64,000 nucleotides of DNA from Vibrio gelatinilyticus (GCF_022836845.1 NZ_JAJNNZ010000006.1:1-64000), one strand, 5' to 3'; numbered from the stretch's first letter, positions 1 through 9,345 are shown. The notes: generated from the letters alone by a model not told the origin. Numbers and translations: made by a program.

Positions 1-108
1 TTTCATAGGCGGGCTTTTTTAATGCCAGAAAAAAGCGTGATGCTAATGACACTTGGCAATCGTTCCCGAAAAAGCAGTAAAAATACCGATTACGGTACAA
101 AAAAGTAG
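1..108 (+). CDS. possible 3' end of an upstream gene (partial)
   Basis: Frame 1 is open from the window edge to a TAG at 106-108, while the other two forward frames stop within about 22 bases. The 35 residues end in a basic, Ser/Lys-rich tail and match nothing I recognise. A sulfatase gene would be a natural upstream partner for the maturase at 183, but these residues do not show one. The open frame may be chance; the bases just left of the window would settle it. Confidence 0.25.
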   Translation, partial: FHRRAFLMPEKSVMLMTLGNRSRKSSKNTDYGTKK

Positions 109-182
109 CGAGATAATAGCGATTCAATGAACACAAGGAAGCGCCAGTCACACGGTTCGTGACCCCAACGCGAGGCTTCAAA

Positions 183-1487
183 ATGTCCCAAAAAACACAG
201 CACTTCGGCCAGACTCTTCCCCTTAATGAGCCAGCTAAACGTATGAATATCATGACCAAGCCGATTGGTTCTGCATGCAATATTGATTGCTCGTATTGCT
301 ATTACCTTAGTAAGGAAGAGCTGTTGGGACATGAGAAAGGCTGCAGCAGTCAAATGTCTCCAGATATGCTTGAACACTACATCAAGTCATACATAGAACA
401 GCAAAACTACCCGGAGATTGTGTTTCACTGGCAGGGCGGAGAACCGACGCTGCTTGGCGTCAATTTCTTTCGTGACGTTGTTCGTTTGCAAAAAAAATAT
501 CGCCCGAAAGGGGTGAAAATAGAAAACAATCTGCAGACTAATGGCACATTGCTCAATGATGAGTGGGGCAAATTTCTCAGAAAAAACAAATTCATGGTCG
601 GACTGAGCCTGGATGGTCCGGAAATGATCCACAACACCTATCGCACTAACCGTTCGGGTAGAGGCACGTTTAAACAGACGATGAGGGGCGTGGAGATCTT
701 GCACAAATATCAGGTGAGCTTTGCCACACTGACTTGCGTTAATAATATTTCAGGTGCTAATCCGCTGGAAGTGTACCGCTTTTTGCGTGATGTGGTACGT
801 TCGCCTCAAATGCAATTTATCCCGATTGTTGAACCAAAATCATTCAGAGATACCGCACCTCAGCACTGGCCTGAATCAGAAGTGCTGTTTCAGGGTATGC
901 CAGAAACCGAACCAAGCCACCCGAATTCGATCGTTGAGCCCTGGTGTGTGTCGGCGAGCCAATGGGGGGGCTTTCTTTGCACCATTTTTGATGAATGGCT
1001 GGAGAACGACATCGGTCAGGTTAACGTGCCGTACTTTGAAGCTTGTGTTGAGTCGTGGATGGGACGAGTTAACCCACTTTGTGTTTTGGCTCCAATGTGC
1101 GGTAAAGGGTTGGCAATTGAACATAATGGCGATGTCTTTGCTTGTGATCACTATGTTTACCCCGAGTATAAGCTTGGCAACATTAACGATACAGCGTTGC
1201 AAGATCTCCAGTTTTCCAAAGGGCAACAAGAGTTTGGAAACGCCAAAGAAGGCACTCTTCCCAAGCAGTGCCGTGAGTGTAAATACCAATTTGCCTGTTT
1301 TGGCGAGTGTCCTAAGAACCGGTTCATCAAGACACTAGGCGGTGAAAGTGGCCTTAACTATCTGTGCGGTGGCTGGAAACAGTTCTTCACTCACATCGAC
1401 CCTTATATTTCGATGATCGTTGCCACCATGGGATACCCGGTTCACAAAGGCATCAATGCGGATGCGATGACAATCCGTTTTAAATAG
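183..1487 (+). CDS. anaerobic sulfatase-maturase-like radical SAM enzyme
   Basis: 434 residues. The radical SAM [4Fe-4S] signature CNIDCSYC has cysteines 32, 36 and 39, followed by the usual GGEPTLLG segment. The C-terminal third carries the SPASM-type cysteines of maturases (CGKG, then CRECKYQFACFGEC). This family oxidises an active-site Cys or Ser of sulfatases to formylglycine; related SPASM enzymes modify other peptides. I chose the ATG at 183 because GCGAGG lies about 9 bases upstream; a GTG at 159 would add eight residues without a better ribosome site. It is the first gene of a nine-gene plus-strand run. No sulfatase is visible in the window, so the substrate is unknown. A G7 run at 964-970 is in frame. 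Confidence 0.85.
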   Translation: MSQKTQHFGQTLPLNEPAKRMNIMTKPIGSACNIDCSYCYYLSKEELLGHEKGCSSQMSPDMLEHYIKSYIEQQNYPEIVFHWQGGEPTLLGVNFFRDVVRLQKKYRPKGVKIENNLQTNGTLLNDEWGKFLRKNKFMVGLSLDGPEMIHNTYRTNRSGRGTFKQTMRGVEILHKYQVSFATLTCVNNISGANPLEVYRFLRDVVRSPQMQFIPIVEPKSFRDTAPQHWPESEVLFQGMPETEPSHPNSIVEPWCVSASQWGGFLCTIFDEWLENDIGQVNVPYFEACVESWMGRVNPLCVLAPMCGKGLAIEHNGDVFACDHYVYPEYKLGNINDTALQDLQFSKGQQEFGNAKEGTLPKQCRECKYQFACFGECPKNRFIKTLGGESGLNYLCGGWKQFFTHIDPYISMIVATMGYPVHKGINADAMTIRFK

Positions 1488-1498
1488 GAGCCAGAAAC

Positions 1499-2029
1499 AT
1501 GAACCAAGTTCGTAGAGTGATGATCTCAAGTTTGTTGGCAGTGTTGGGTTCTCAAGTGCAGGCTCAGGATGTAGAGGCACGGTTTCCTCCAAAGCAGGTC
1601 GAAAAGATGATCGATGTTGCCTTTGAGAATATGAGTGTCCGTTATACGTCTTTCGCTACGCAGTTTAACTTCTGTCAACAGCAACCTAAACATGCGGAAT
1701 GCGGTGAGCCTTATCAAGAAAAGCGTACCCAGTACCAAATTGCTAAGGGGAATCATGATGTTCTGGAGCAGGTCTATAGTCAGCAGATGAGAACTCTTGT
1801 GATGCCCGAAATGGCATCCCCCGACTTGGTCGACTCGTTGCGCGATCTGGCCTATCTGCCACAAGGCCCTGACGCAGGCACCCGCCATATGGACACCTTG
1901 CAGGCGGTCAACGAATGGCTGAGTCTTCATGACATGCCAAACACTGAGCAGGTTATGTTCCTTCATGCTCTGATGATAAAAGCGGAAGCGATTAATCAGC
2001 AGATACGTGATGAGGACGTGTCATCATGA
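1499..2029 (+). CDS. exported protein of unknown function
   Basis: 176 residues, starting with a signal peptide (about residues 1-23, small residues before QDVEA), so it is probably periplasmic. The mature part is helical and polar with one Cys pair region around residues 59-68. I recognise no domain. AGGAG sits 8 bases before the ATG. The gene begins 11 bases after the radical SAM stop and overlaps the next gene by ATGA, so it is translated within the operon. It could be a substrate or partner of the maturase or of the MoxR/vWA module downstream; that is inference only. Confidence 0.7.
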   Translation: MNQVRRVMISSLLAVLGSQVQAQDVEARFPPKQVEKMIDVAFENMSVRYTSFATQFNFCQQQPKHAECGEPYQEKRTQYQIAKGNHDVLEQVYSQQMRTLVMPEMASPDLVDSLRDLAYLPQGPDAGTRHMDTLQAVNEWLSLHDMPNTEQVMFLHALMIKAEAINQQIRDEDVSS

Positions 2030-3027
2030 CGTTGACCAATTGGCTGCGTCATAGCGGGATGATGTTATTGATGTTATTGAGTGGCATGGCTCATGCTGCT
2101 TCCGATTCAATAGAAAGTCCTGCAGGAACGCGAGAAGCTCAGCTTTCTGAAATGTCTCAGGATCACTCTTTGCCTTTGAATCAGCGAGTTGCCGCAACGA
2201 TAATGCTGGGCAATTATTCTGGAACCAATGCACTGATTGCTGTTGGCAGAGCATCGCGATCGCAACACACGGAGCTTAGGATCGCCAGTATCGATGCCGC
2301 GCAGCGTTGGCAAGGCAGAGCAAAGTGGGATGTGGTTTCACCACTACTTGATGATACCGAACACAGAGTCCAGAGCCGAGCGGTCAGAGCGTTAGCCCCT
2401 CTCTGGTCAAAGCTTCCTGATAGTTATCGCAGGGCGCTCGACCCGGCCATTGACAGGCAGATAGCCGCCTCTGAAGATACATCAGATGGACGACTCGAAA
2501 AAGCCTGGCTGTATCGAATGCGCCAGCAATATCAAGAGTCAGAGCAACTGTTGCTGTCAGAGTGGCAATCTTTTGAGCAGCCAAGAGTAGCGGTCGCCTT
2601 GGCTGAACTCTATAGGGATACCAACCGGCAGCCCTTGGTATTGGATGTTCTTGAGCAGGGGGTAGCCGCTCATTCAGACAGTGCCTTACTGCATCACAGC
2701 TTAGCATTGACCTACTGGCGAGCTCAGCAGAGTCGTCAGTCAATTGATCATATGCGCCAAGCCTACAAAATTGAACCTCGGAACGCACATTATGCGTATT
2801 TGCTGGGACTGATGCTCCTTGAAGCAGAACCAAAACAAGCAATAACGCTGTTTGAAACAGCGTACGTTCAGCAAGGGACACCTCAATACCTGTATTCCCT
2901 TTGTGAGGCGAAGCTAGTGGTAGCAGAGGCGGCAACAAACTGTTTGTCTCAATTGAGCAAGTATTATCCAGAATCAGCAATCACTTCGCTGACGAGAAAA
3001 TATTCCAACATCCGGAACATCAATTAA
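2026..3027 (+). CDS. exported HEAT/TPR-like repeat protein
   Basis: 333 residues with an N-terminal signal sequence (about 1-24). Residues about 45-125 look like HEAT-type helical pairs (alternating short helices rich in Ala, Arg and Leu). Residues about 165-310 have TPR-like spacing, for example an ALLHHSLALTYWRAQQ-type helix pair. Such repeats usually scaffold protein-protein contacts, here in the periplasm. The ATG overlaps the TGA of the preceding gene (ATGA), which implies translational coupling. It lies directly before the MoxR gene, so it may present clients to, or anchor, the membrane vWA proteins encoded further on. The family name is not certain. Confidence 0.7.
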   Translation: MTLTNWLRHSGMMLLMLLSGMAHAASDSIESPAGTREAQLSEMSQDHSLPLNQRVAATIMLGNYSGTNALIAVGRASRSQHTELRIASIDAAQRWQGRAKWDVVSPLLDDTEHRVQSRAVRALAPLWSKLPDSYRRALDPAIDRQIAASEDTSDGRLEKAWLYRMRQQYQESEQLLLSEWQSFEQPRVAVALAELYRDTNRQPLVLDVLEQGVAAHSDSALLHHSLALTYWRAQQSRQSIDHMRQAYKIEPRNAHYAYLLGLMLLEAEPKQAITLFETAYVQQGTPQYLYSLCEAKLVVAEAATNCLSQLSKYYPESAITSLTRKYSNIRNIN

Positions 3028-3031
3028 AACA

Positions 3032-4042
3032 ATGACTATAAATAACGTTTCGCACTTGCCTTTTGTTGAACTCATCGATCAGATCAACAGCAACATTGTC
3101 GGTCAACAGCATGTAACCAAATCGATGATTATCGCCCTTTTGACCGGCGGTCATATTCTACTGGAAGGACTACCGGGTACGGCTAAGACTCGTGCGGTGA
3201 AGACATTGGCGGATGCCCTGGATCTGGCATTCAGCCGGGTTCAGTTTACCCCGGACTTGCTGCCTTCAGACATTACAGGAACACAAATCTATCAGCACGA
3301 GGAGCAAAAACTTTCGTTTCAGCCTGGCCCGATTTTTAGCTCAATCGTACTGGCTGATGAGATCAACCGTTCCCCTGCGAAAGTACAGGCGGCTTTGCTA
3401 GAGGCAATGGCGGAAGGTACAGTAACCGTTGCGGGTGAGTCGAAGTTATTGCCTCAGCCATTCATGGTGTTAGCTACTCAAAACCCCATTGAACAAGAGG
3501 GGACGTATCCGTTGCCAGAAGCACAGATGGATCGATTCATTATGAAGGTATCCGTTGACTACCCGAGAGCTGAGGCGGAAATGGATATTATTCGTCTTGT
3601 CCGAGAAGAAGATAAAGCTGGTGAAGAGGAAACGCTGCCACAAGACCGTGACCCAAAGTTCCCTCAGTGGCACGAGCGTTATTCCATTGATACTTTGCTT
3701 GAAGCAAGGGAGGCGGTTAAAAATGTGTACGTATCTGATGTTATCGATCGGTATCTAGTGGATATTGTTATCGCAACACGGTGCCCAGAACTGTACAAAC
3801 ACAGTGAACTGGTCAACTGGATAGATGTTGGGGTCAGTCCCAGAGCATCGATCGCACTAGACCGTTGCAGTCGGGCACACGCGTTTATTTCAGGTCGAGA
3901 CTTTGTTTCTCCGGATGACGTCAGAGCGGTTGCGCCTTTCATCTTGGGCCACCGCCTGATCTTAAGCTTTGACACAATTTCCGATGGCATCAGGGCAGAC
4001 GACGTGGTGGATGAGCTGCTGCTTCAGGTGCCGCTGGGTTAA
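3032..4042 (+). CDS. MoxR-family AAA+ ATPase
   Basis: 336 residues, the usual MoxR length. Walker A GLPGTAKT is at about 46-53, Walker B LADEINR at 107-113, followed by SPAKVQAALLEAMAEG and the sensor region ATQNPIEQEGTYPLPEAQMDRF-like block, all typical of MoxR proper. MoxR ATPases work as cytoplasmic chaperone-like machines with vWA-domain partners, best known for metal or cofactor insertion and envelope stress. It starts 4 bases after the HEAT/TPR gene and is followed 6 bases later by a DUF58 gene, the classic MoxR-DUF58-vWA order. This one is distinct from the RavA-type MoxR proteins at 57872 and 61275. Confidence 0.95.
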   Translation: MTINNVSHLPFVELIDQINSNIVGQQHVTKSMIIALLTGGHILLEGLPGTAKTRAVKTLADALDLAFSRVQFTPDLLPSDITGTQIYQHEEQKLSFQPGPIFSSIVLADEINRSPAKVQAALLEAMAEGTVTVAGESKLLPQPFMVLATQNPIEQEGTYPLPEAQMDRFIMKVSVDYPRAEAEMDIIRLVREEDKAGEEETLPQDRDPKFPQWHERYSIDTLLEAREAVKNVYVSDVIDRYLVDIVIATRCPELYKHSELVNWIDVGVSPRASIALDRCSRAHAFISGRDFVSPDDVRAVAPFILGHRLILSFDTISDGIRADDVVDELLLQVPLG

Positions 4043-4048
4043 TATCTG

Positions 4049-4999
4049 ATGACAAATCCTATTGATCCCAGAATCGCTGTCAGCGTCAGCGATTTGATGT
4101 CAACTAAGCGATGTTTGGGCTCGCTAACTTTGCCTCCCTCTAATCACATCGCAAGCCGTCTTGCTGGTGGGCGCTTGTCCGGGTTTCGAGGCAGGGGACT
4201 GGATTTTGAGGAGTTTCGCCAATATCAGCCCGGTGATGATGTTCGTAATATGGACTGGTTGGTGACGATGAAAACTGACCAACCTCACATCCGGATATTT
4301 CAGGAAGAGAAAGATCGCTCTGTGCTGTTCTGCATTGATCAGAGTCGTCATATGTTTTTCTCGACTATGGACACAATGAAATCGGTGGTTGCCGCCCACG
4401 TCCTGGCGGCATGCAGCTGGCAGGTATTAGGGCAGGGCGATCGTGTTGGCGCTCTGGTTTTTGGCGATAATTCAACGACATGGTTTCCACCAAAACGGAC
4501 TCAAGGTCAACTGCTCAATGTGTTTCGTACACTGGAAGCGCAAAGTCTAAGTTTAGCAAAGATGGCTGGCACTAGAAAAATGGCCTCGTATAGTCACCAC
4601 TTAAATCACGCACTGCGCCGTATGTCACTTCAACACCCCAAAGGTGCGCTTATCGTAATGATTAGTGACTTCTCTAAGTTCGATTCTCAGAGTATCAGGC
4701 GGGTGGCTCAGTTAAAAAGGCACAATGACCTGATGTGCATTGCTGTTCAGGACCCAATGGAACAGTCGCTGCTGGTTGATGAAACGCTCTGTTTTAGTGA
4801 TGGAGAATACCAAGTAGCCGTGGATTCGGGTTTTGCGGCTAAGATTGCCAACTACAATTCACACTGGCAGAAACATCGAGGGGAGATTAAAGCGCGCCTG
4901 CAGTCGATGGGCATACCTTACGTTGAACTTGATACTTCTGGTGATCACTTACCCCAGCTCAAAGAACAGCTACATGGAGGGCATTATGTCAAAAAATAA
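4049..4999 (+). CDS. DUF58 domain protein, MoxR partner
   Basis: 316 residues. The DUF58 hallmark FRGRGLDFEEFRQYQPGDDV spans about 46-65 and is followed by NMDW. The rest has a vWA-like fold: SVLFCIDQSR at about 91-100 is a degenerate MIDAS start, and a MISDFS segment follows near 205. DUF58 proteins are nearly always encoded next to moxR and are thought to be its cytoplasmic partner or adaptor. The gene overlaps the next one by 14 bases. No membrane segment is obvious, unlike the longer DUF58 proteins with N-terminal helices. Confidence 0.9.
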   Translation: MTNPIDPRIAVSVSDLMSTKRCLGSLTLPPSNHIASRLAGGRLSGFRGRGLDFEEFRQYQPGDDVRNMDWLVTMKTDQPHIRIFQEEKDRSVLFCIDQSRHMFFSTMDTMKSVVAAHVLAACSWQVLGQGDRVGALVFGDNSTTWFPPKRTQGQLLNVFRTLEAQSLSLAKMAGTRKMASYSHHLNHALRRMSLQHPKGALIVMISDFSKFDSQSIRRVAQLKRHNDLMCIAVQDPMEQSLLVDETLCFSDGEYQVAVDSGFAAKIANYNSHWQKHRGEIKARLQSMGIPYVELDTSGDHLPQLKEQLHGGHYVKK

Positions 5000-5462
5000 T
5001 ATCCTGCTTAACGATCTTATCGACCCTGTCATGCCTGAAGCCATTGCGTTTTTTCCTGAGACGATTGGCTGGAAACTGGTTTTTGTCTTATTGCTGACCA
5101 CGAGTTCGATATGGCTCATCAGATTAGTACACGGTTATCACACAAATCGGTACAGGAGAATGGCGCTTAGAGCGATCGCTGCGTTATCCAAGAACCATGC
5201 TGGCACTTATTTGAACGCCCTGAATAGCGTATTGAAACAAGTGGCCTGTCATCGCTATCCCTATTCTACGGTGGCTTCTTTGCATGGAGAACCGTGGCTG
5301 ACATTTTTAAGCACTAAGATCTCCGAACCGGGCTTCTCGAATGCGATTGGTCACAAGTGGCAGTTGGCCCTTTATACCCCTAATGGTAATGGAAATTGGA
5401 CACCAGCAGAGCTGTCGAAGCTTGAGTCCTTAGTGTGTGATTGGATCAAAAACCATTGCTAG
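4986..5462 (+). CDS. DUF4381-type single-pass membrane protein
   Basis: 158 residues. One hydrophobic helix at about 29-46 is followed by a basic stretch and a cytoplasmic-looking domain. This matches the DUF4381 proteins found between DUF58 and BatA genes in MoxR operons. The ATG at 4986 has GGAGGG at 4977-4982; an upstream reading of the same frame lacks a ribosome site and would overlap the DUF58 gene much more. The family has no established biochemical function; operon position suggests a membrane tether. Confidence 0.8.
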   Translation: MSKNNILLNDLIDPVMPEAIAFFPETIGWKLVFVLLLTTSSIWLIRLVHGYHTNRYRRMALRAIAALSKNHAGTYLNALNSVLKQVACHRYPYSTVASLHGEPWLTFLSTKISEPGFSNAIGHKWQLALYTPNGNGNWTPAELSKLESLVCDWIKNHC

Positions 5463-5470
5463 GAGGTGAG

Positions 5471-6490
5471 ATGTTCGAACTGGAAAATCCATGGTTGTTA
5501 TTGTTGCTTCCTTTGCCTTTTCTAATTTACCGCTGGGTTCCTGACTATCAAACAAAACGAGAGGCTCTTTCCGTCCCTTTTTTTAGTCGTTTGGTCTCAG
5601 CTTTAAACATTAGCGCGACTCAAGGTTCTATTAGCCTTAAGCCTGGTCGATGGCAGAGGGTATCATTGTTGGGGACTTGGTTAATGTTGGTGTTCGCGGC
5701 CTCCAAACCGATGTGGTTAGCTGCACCACAAACCCATCAATTGAGTGGACGTGACCTGATGCTGGTGGTGGATCTGTCGGGCTCGATGTCGGAAACAGAC
5801 TTTATTGACCGTTCAGGAAAGTCTCAATCAAGACTGGCGGCGGCGAAATCGGTACTGACTCGCTTTAGCGAGCAACGCGACGGTGACCGACTCGGGCTGA
5901 TTTTGTTTGGTGATGCGGCTTATCTCCAGTCTCCTTTTACCGCGGACCACCAAGCCTGGCTGATCTTATTGAATCAAGCTGGCGTGGGTATGGCCGGAGA
6001 GAGTACCCATTTGGGTGATGCTGTAGGGTTGGCGATCAAGACTTACCAAGACAACACGCATCAGACTTCTGCAGACAAGGTGCTGATTGTTCTGACCGAC
6101 GGTAATGATACCAACAGCCTTGTGCCTCCTATTGATGCGGCAAAGGTCGCGAAAGCGTATGGGATTCGACTGTATATGGTGGCGATGGGCAGCCCAAATA
6201 CATCGGGGGATCAGGCAATCGATTTTGAAACCATGGAACAGATGGCGGTGCTCACCGGGGGCAAGGCGTTCTTGGCGATGTCGCCTGATGATCTTACCAA
6301 GATCTACCGGACTATCTCTGAGTTAGAGCCCAAGCTGTACAAGAGCTTTACCTATCAGCCGAAAACCAGCCTACATTATTTACCGGTGCTATTGGCACTG
6401 CTCAACCACTTGTTATTTATGCTTTATCGTTTTTTAAGCAATGCGAACTGGCGTCATCTTAAAACGGACAGCGTTAGGAGTGATGGATGA
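5471..6490 (+). CDS. batA: BatA-like membrane vWA protein
   Basis: 339 residues. N-terminal hydrophobic helices lie at about 7-20 and 64-80, then a vWA domain whose MIDAS DLSGSMS starts at about residue 101, with a later LTDGND metal-site loop. A C-terminal hydrophobic segment lies near 300-318. This is the Bat/Aer-operon BatA layout, with the vWA domain between membrane helices and facing the periplasm. AGGAGGTGAG immediately precedes the ATG at 5471; a longer reading from 5441 is unlikely. The next gene overlaps by ATGA. The MIDAS appears intact, so metal-dependent binding is plausible. Confidence 0.88.
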   Translation: MFELENPWLLLLLPLPFLIYRWVPDYQTKREALSVPFFSRLVSALNISATQGSISLKPGRWQRVSLLGTWLMLVFAASKPMWLAAPQTHQLSGRDLMLVVDLSGSMSETDFIDRSGKSQSRLAAAKSVLTRFSEQRDGDRLGLILFGDAAYLQSPFTADHQAWLILLNQAGVGMAGESTHLGDAVGLAIKTYQDNTHQTSADKVLIVLTDGNDTNSLVPPIDAAKVAKAYGIRLYMVAMGSPNTSGDQAIDFETMEQMAVLTGGKAFLAMSPDDLTKIYRTISELEPKLYKSFTYQPKTSLHYLPVLLALLNHLLFMLYRFLSNANWRHLKTDSVRSDG

Positions 6491-8109
6491 TAAACAGTGA
6501 GTTATTCATCGAGCAGTTTCATTTCTTAAGACCGTATTGGTTACTGCTGCTGTTGCCTTTGTCCGCTTTGATTTACTGGCGTTGGCGAAGAGAGGAGCAG
6601 GCAACAGTGTGGAAGAAACGACTGCCCGAGCACCTCAGACAAGCGTTGTTGGTTAATGAAGCGACATGGCGTAACAATCTGCCTTTGAAGGGACTGATTG
6701 TGGTTGCTGTGATAGCAACAGTCATTGCTGCCGGGCCAAGCTGGTATCGACAGGCCTCTCCATTTGCCGAAGAGGCGGCACCGCTGGTAGTGGTGCTGGA
6801 TGTATCAAGCTCCATGCGACAAACCGATGTTGCTCCAAGTCGTCTGTTTATTGCCAAACAAAAGGTTTTGCAACTGCTTGAGTTGCGAAACCGAGGAAAA
6901 GTGTCACTGGTCGTCTTTGCTGGCAGTGCCCATCTGGCCATGCCACCCACCATGGATCTTGCCGTGTTGGAACCCCTTCTCAATGCAATAAAACCCGAGA
7001 TGATGCCAAGGGAGGGTAAGTTTGCGGAATATGCACTTTCACCGATAGAGTCCGCGTTGGCAACAGCAAGCTCTTCAGGCTCTGTGTTATTGGTAACCGA
7101 TGGTTTGAGTGATGCCGCAATGGCAGCGTTTCAACGGTATTTCTCTACCTATGAACATCAATTGCTGATCTGGGGAGTTGGACAAACCCAGTCGAAAGCC
7201 AAGTTTCCTCTAGAAGAGCAAAGACTGTCGTCACTAGCACGAGAGGTGTCGGGGAAATGGATACCATTTACCGTCGATCACAGTGATGTTGATGTGCTTG
7301 CTTCGTCAATTGCGCAGCATGCCAAATTTACCGGCGCAGAGAATGAACCTTGGTATGACTCCGGATACGTTTTGCTGGCGCCATTGATGTTGCTGTACTT
7401 GCTCTGGTTCCGTCGTGGCTGGATAGTGCAGTGGATCATAGTCATCGTGCTAGTAGGTGGGGCAGGTTACAGCCCGAACACCTACGCCAAATCAATGAGT
7501 TGGGCAGATATTTGGTTAACTAAAGACCAGCAGGGTCAGCGGCTGTTCAATCAACAGCAATACGATAAGGCTGCAAAAGTGTTTCAAGAGCCCTATTGGA
7601 AAGCGACAGCCTATTACTTTGCCGGAGACTATCAAAGCGCACAGCAATACTACCTGAGGGTGGACACCGTTGAAGCTCAGTTAGGGGCTGCGGCGGCCTT
7701 GGCTCATCAGCGTGAATATATGGCTGCGCGTCGGTTATATAGAGAGATCCTAGATAACGTTCCCGGTAATAAGACCGCATCACATAATCTTGAGTTGATG
7801 GAAGCGATCATCAAGCATATCAACGAGTTTTCAGAGGGACAGCAGAGCAGTGGTGAAATGGAGAGCAGCCAAGAGTTGGGTGAGCAACCTGAAACGGCGG
7901 ATGGTGTGACACAAGAACTGGATCCATCCCTACTTAAAGAAGAGAAACTCTCTGCGGAAGAATTGCTGGCAAGCGCTGAGGCTCATAAAAAGTGGATGAA
8001 GCGTGTCGGCAGTGACCTAAGTGTATTTTTGGCACTCAAGTTTCAGCGACAACTGGAATTGGGATTGGCCACACAGAAGCCCGTTATACGGGGTCAGGAG
8101 GCAAATTAG
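6487..8109 (+). CDS. batB: BatB-like membrane vWA protein fused to TPR region
   Basis: 540 residues. Membrane helices are at about 18-30 and 68-82. The vWA domain has MIDAS DVSSSM at 105-110 and LLVTDGLSD further on. Two more hydrophobic segments lie near 298-325. A TPR stretch follows at about 335-440, and the tail after about 445 is acidic, rich in Glu, Gln and Ser. This is BatB fused to a BatC-like TPR part, common in gammaproteobacteria. It overlaps batA by 4 bases and abuts the BatD-like gene with no gap, so the three are surely co-translated. The TPR part probably faces the periplasm and could contact the exported repeat protein encoded at 2026. Confidence 0.88.
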   Translation: MINSELFIEQFHFLRPYWLLLLLPLSALIYWRWRREEQATVWKKRLPEHLRQALLVNEATWRNNLPLKGLIVVAVIATVIAAGPSWYRQASPFAEEAAPLVVVLDVSSSMRQTDVAPSRLFIAKQKVLQLLELRNRGKVSLVVFAGSAHLAMPPTMDLAVLEPLLNAIKPEMMPREGKFAEYALSPIESALATASSSGSVLLVTDGLSDAAMAAFQRYFSTYEHQLLIWGVGQTQSKAKFPLEEQRLSSLAREVSGKWIPFTVDHSDVDVLASSIAQHAKFTGAENEPWYDSGYVLLAPLMLLYLLWFRRGWIVQWIIVIVLVGGAGYSPNTYAKSMSWADIWLTKDQQGQRLFNQQQYDKAAKVFQEPYWKATAYYFAGDYQSAQQYYLRVDTVEAQLGAAAALAHQREYMAARRLYREILDNVPGNKTASHNLELMEAIIKHINEFSEGQQSSGEMESSQELGEQPETADGVTQELDPSLLKEEKLSAEELLASAEAHKKWMKRVGSDLSVFLALKFQRQLELGLATQKPVIRGQEAN

Positions 8110-9345
8110 ATGACCAATGTGAGTCTCATGTTTTTCCTTATTCTATTGGTCACCACATCGGTGTCATCGTTCGCAAATGATATGAGGTTATTACAGCAAC
8201 AAGGGCGGGTTTCAGTAAACGCTTTTGTTTCTCAGGACAAGAACGTATCACTCCATCAGCAGGTAACACTCACCATTGAAGTTGCCACCGATACCTGGTT
8301 TACCAAAGGCACCAAAGTACATTATTTCGATGTAGATGACGCATTGATAGCGAACCGGAGTACCTTTGCGCTGAACGCGACTCAGCGCCGGCATGGAAAA
8401 ACCTATGCCGTACAGCAGTGGGAAGTGATTGTGTATCCGCTGGCGACTGGTGAGATTATTGTTCCCAGTATTACGGTTCAAATGCAGGTGAAAGGTGACA
8501 ACGCTAACATAGAGGGCTACCTCGTCACGCGCCCCGTCAAAATTAAGGTGAATAAGCCGTCGGCACAGATGAATCCGGATAACTTATGGTTGGTCAGCCC
8601 CTCTGTCAATTTGACACAACACTGGTCACAGGTGTCATCGAATTCGGATGAAATGAAAGTAGGAGATGCGCTTCAGCGTTCGGTGAGTCTGGATGTGCAG
8701 GATAACACCATCATGTTGATACCCGAACTCTCGACTGAGCCAGTTAGTGAGCAAGGATATCAAAGGTATGTTGAGACGACCGAGAAACGAGATCACGCCA
8801 ATCGTGGAGAGTACGCGGCAACATGGAAACAACGGATCACTTATGTATTCGAACGACCAGGGCAGTTTGTGATCCCAAGGCTGGAGCTTTATCAATGGAA
8901 TCCAGAAACGCTGACGATGATGCGACACTACTTGAGTGAACGAACCGTTATCATCGAGCACACGTTTAACAGCTATCTTCGAGCGTACTGGCTTTGGTTT
9001 TGTGGTGGATTAGCTGCTTTATGCCTCGCTATTGTTACATGCTATTACTCATGGCGCAGATATAAAAAGGCCCAAAAGGAGCAAAGATTACCTCTGTGCT
9101 GGCAGTTTGTTCTTGCGCTGTCCGCGATAGATGAAATCAAACTGGAAAATCTGCTATTACGAAAATTGCTCAAAAAGGGCTGTAATCAACTGATTAACGG
9201 AAGTTGCGACCGACATTATCAAAGGTGTGTAACTCAACTAACGGCTCACCGGTACTCGGGGGATACGAAAGAATCCTGTACATTGTGCAGATGGCAGTGG
9301 CTGATTATGTGGATAATGGCAAGTGGTTCTATTAAAGACAACTGA
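8110..9345 (+). CDS. BatD-like exported membrane-anchored protein
   Basis: 411 residues. A signal sequence (about 1-22) is followed by a beta-rich periplasmic part, with an early segment of the BatD type (LHQQVTLTIEVATD). One strong membrane helix lies near 293-315 and a basic cytoplasmic tail follows. BatD proteins accompany BatA and BatB at the inner membrane. The start codon follows the TAG of the vWA-TPR gene directly. It is the last gene of the run. Sequence is the least conserved of the set, so the BatD name rests on layout and position more than on motifs. Confidence 0.75.
   Translation: MTNVSLMFFLILLVTTSVSSFANDMRLLQQQGRVSVNAFVSQDKNVSLHQQVTLTIEVATDTWFTKGTKVHYFDVDDALIANRSTFALNATQRRHGKTYAVQQWEVIVYPLATGEIIVPSITVQMQVKGDNANIEGYLVTRPVKIKVNKPSAQMNPDNLWLVSPSVNLTQHWSQVSSNSDEMKVGDALQRSVSLDVQDNTIMLIPELSTEPVSEQGYQRYVETTEKRDHANRGEYAATWKQRITYVFERPGQFVIPRLELYQWNPETLTMMRHYLSERTVIIEHTFNSYLRAYWLWFCGGLAALCLAIVTCYYSWRRYKKAQKEQRLPLCWQFVLALSAIDEIKLENLLLRKLLKKGCNQLINGSCDRHYQRCVTQLTAHRYSGDTKESCTLCRWQWLIMWIMASGSIKDN

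Noticed and set aside
159..182. Upstream GTG start of the radical SAM gene
   Set aside because: It has no ribosome site of its own, while GCGAGG is well placed for the ATG at 183.
964..970. Seven-G run in the radical SAM gene as a phase-variable site
   Set aside because: Seven bases is common by chance and codes for Trp-Gly-Gly without strain; the ten-G run in luxP is a stronger case.
754..1338. Long overlapping frames inside the radical SAM gene and elsewhere
   Set aside because: They lie within well-supported genes in other frames and carry no domain or ribosome site; they are shadows.
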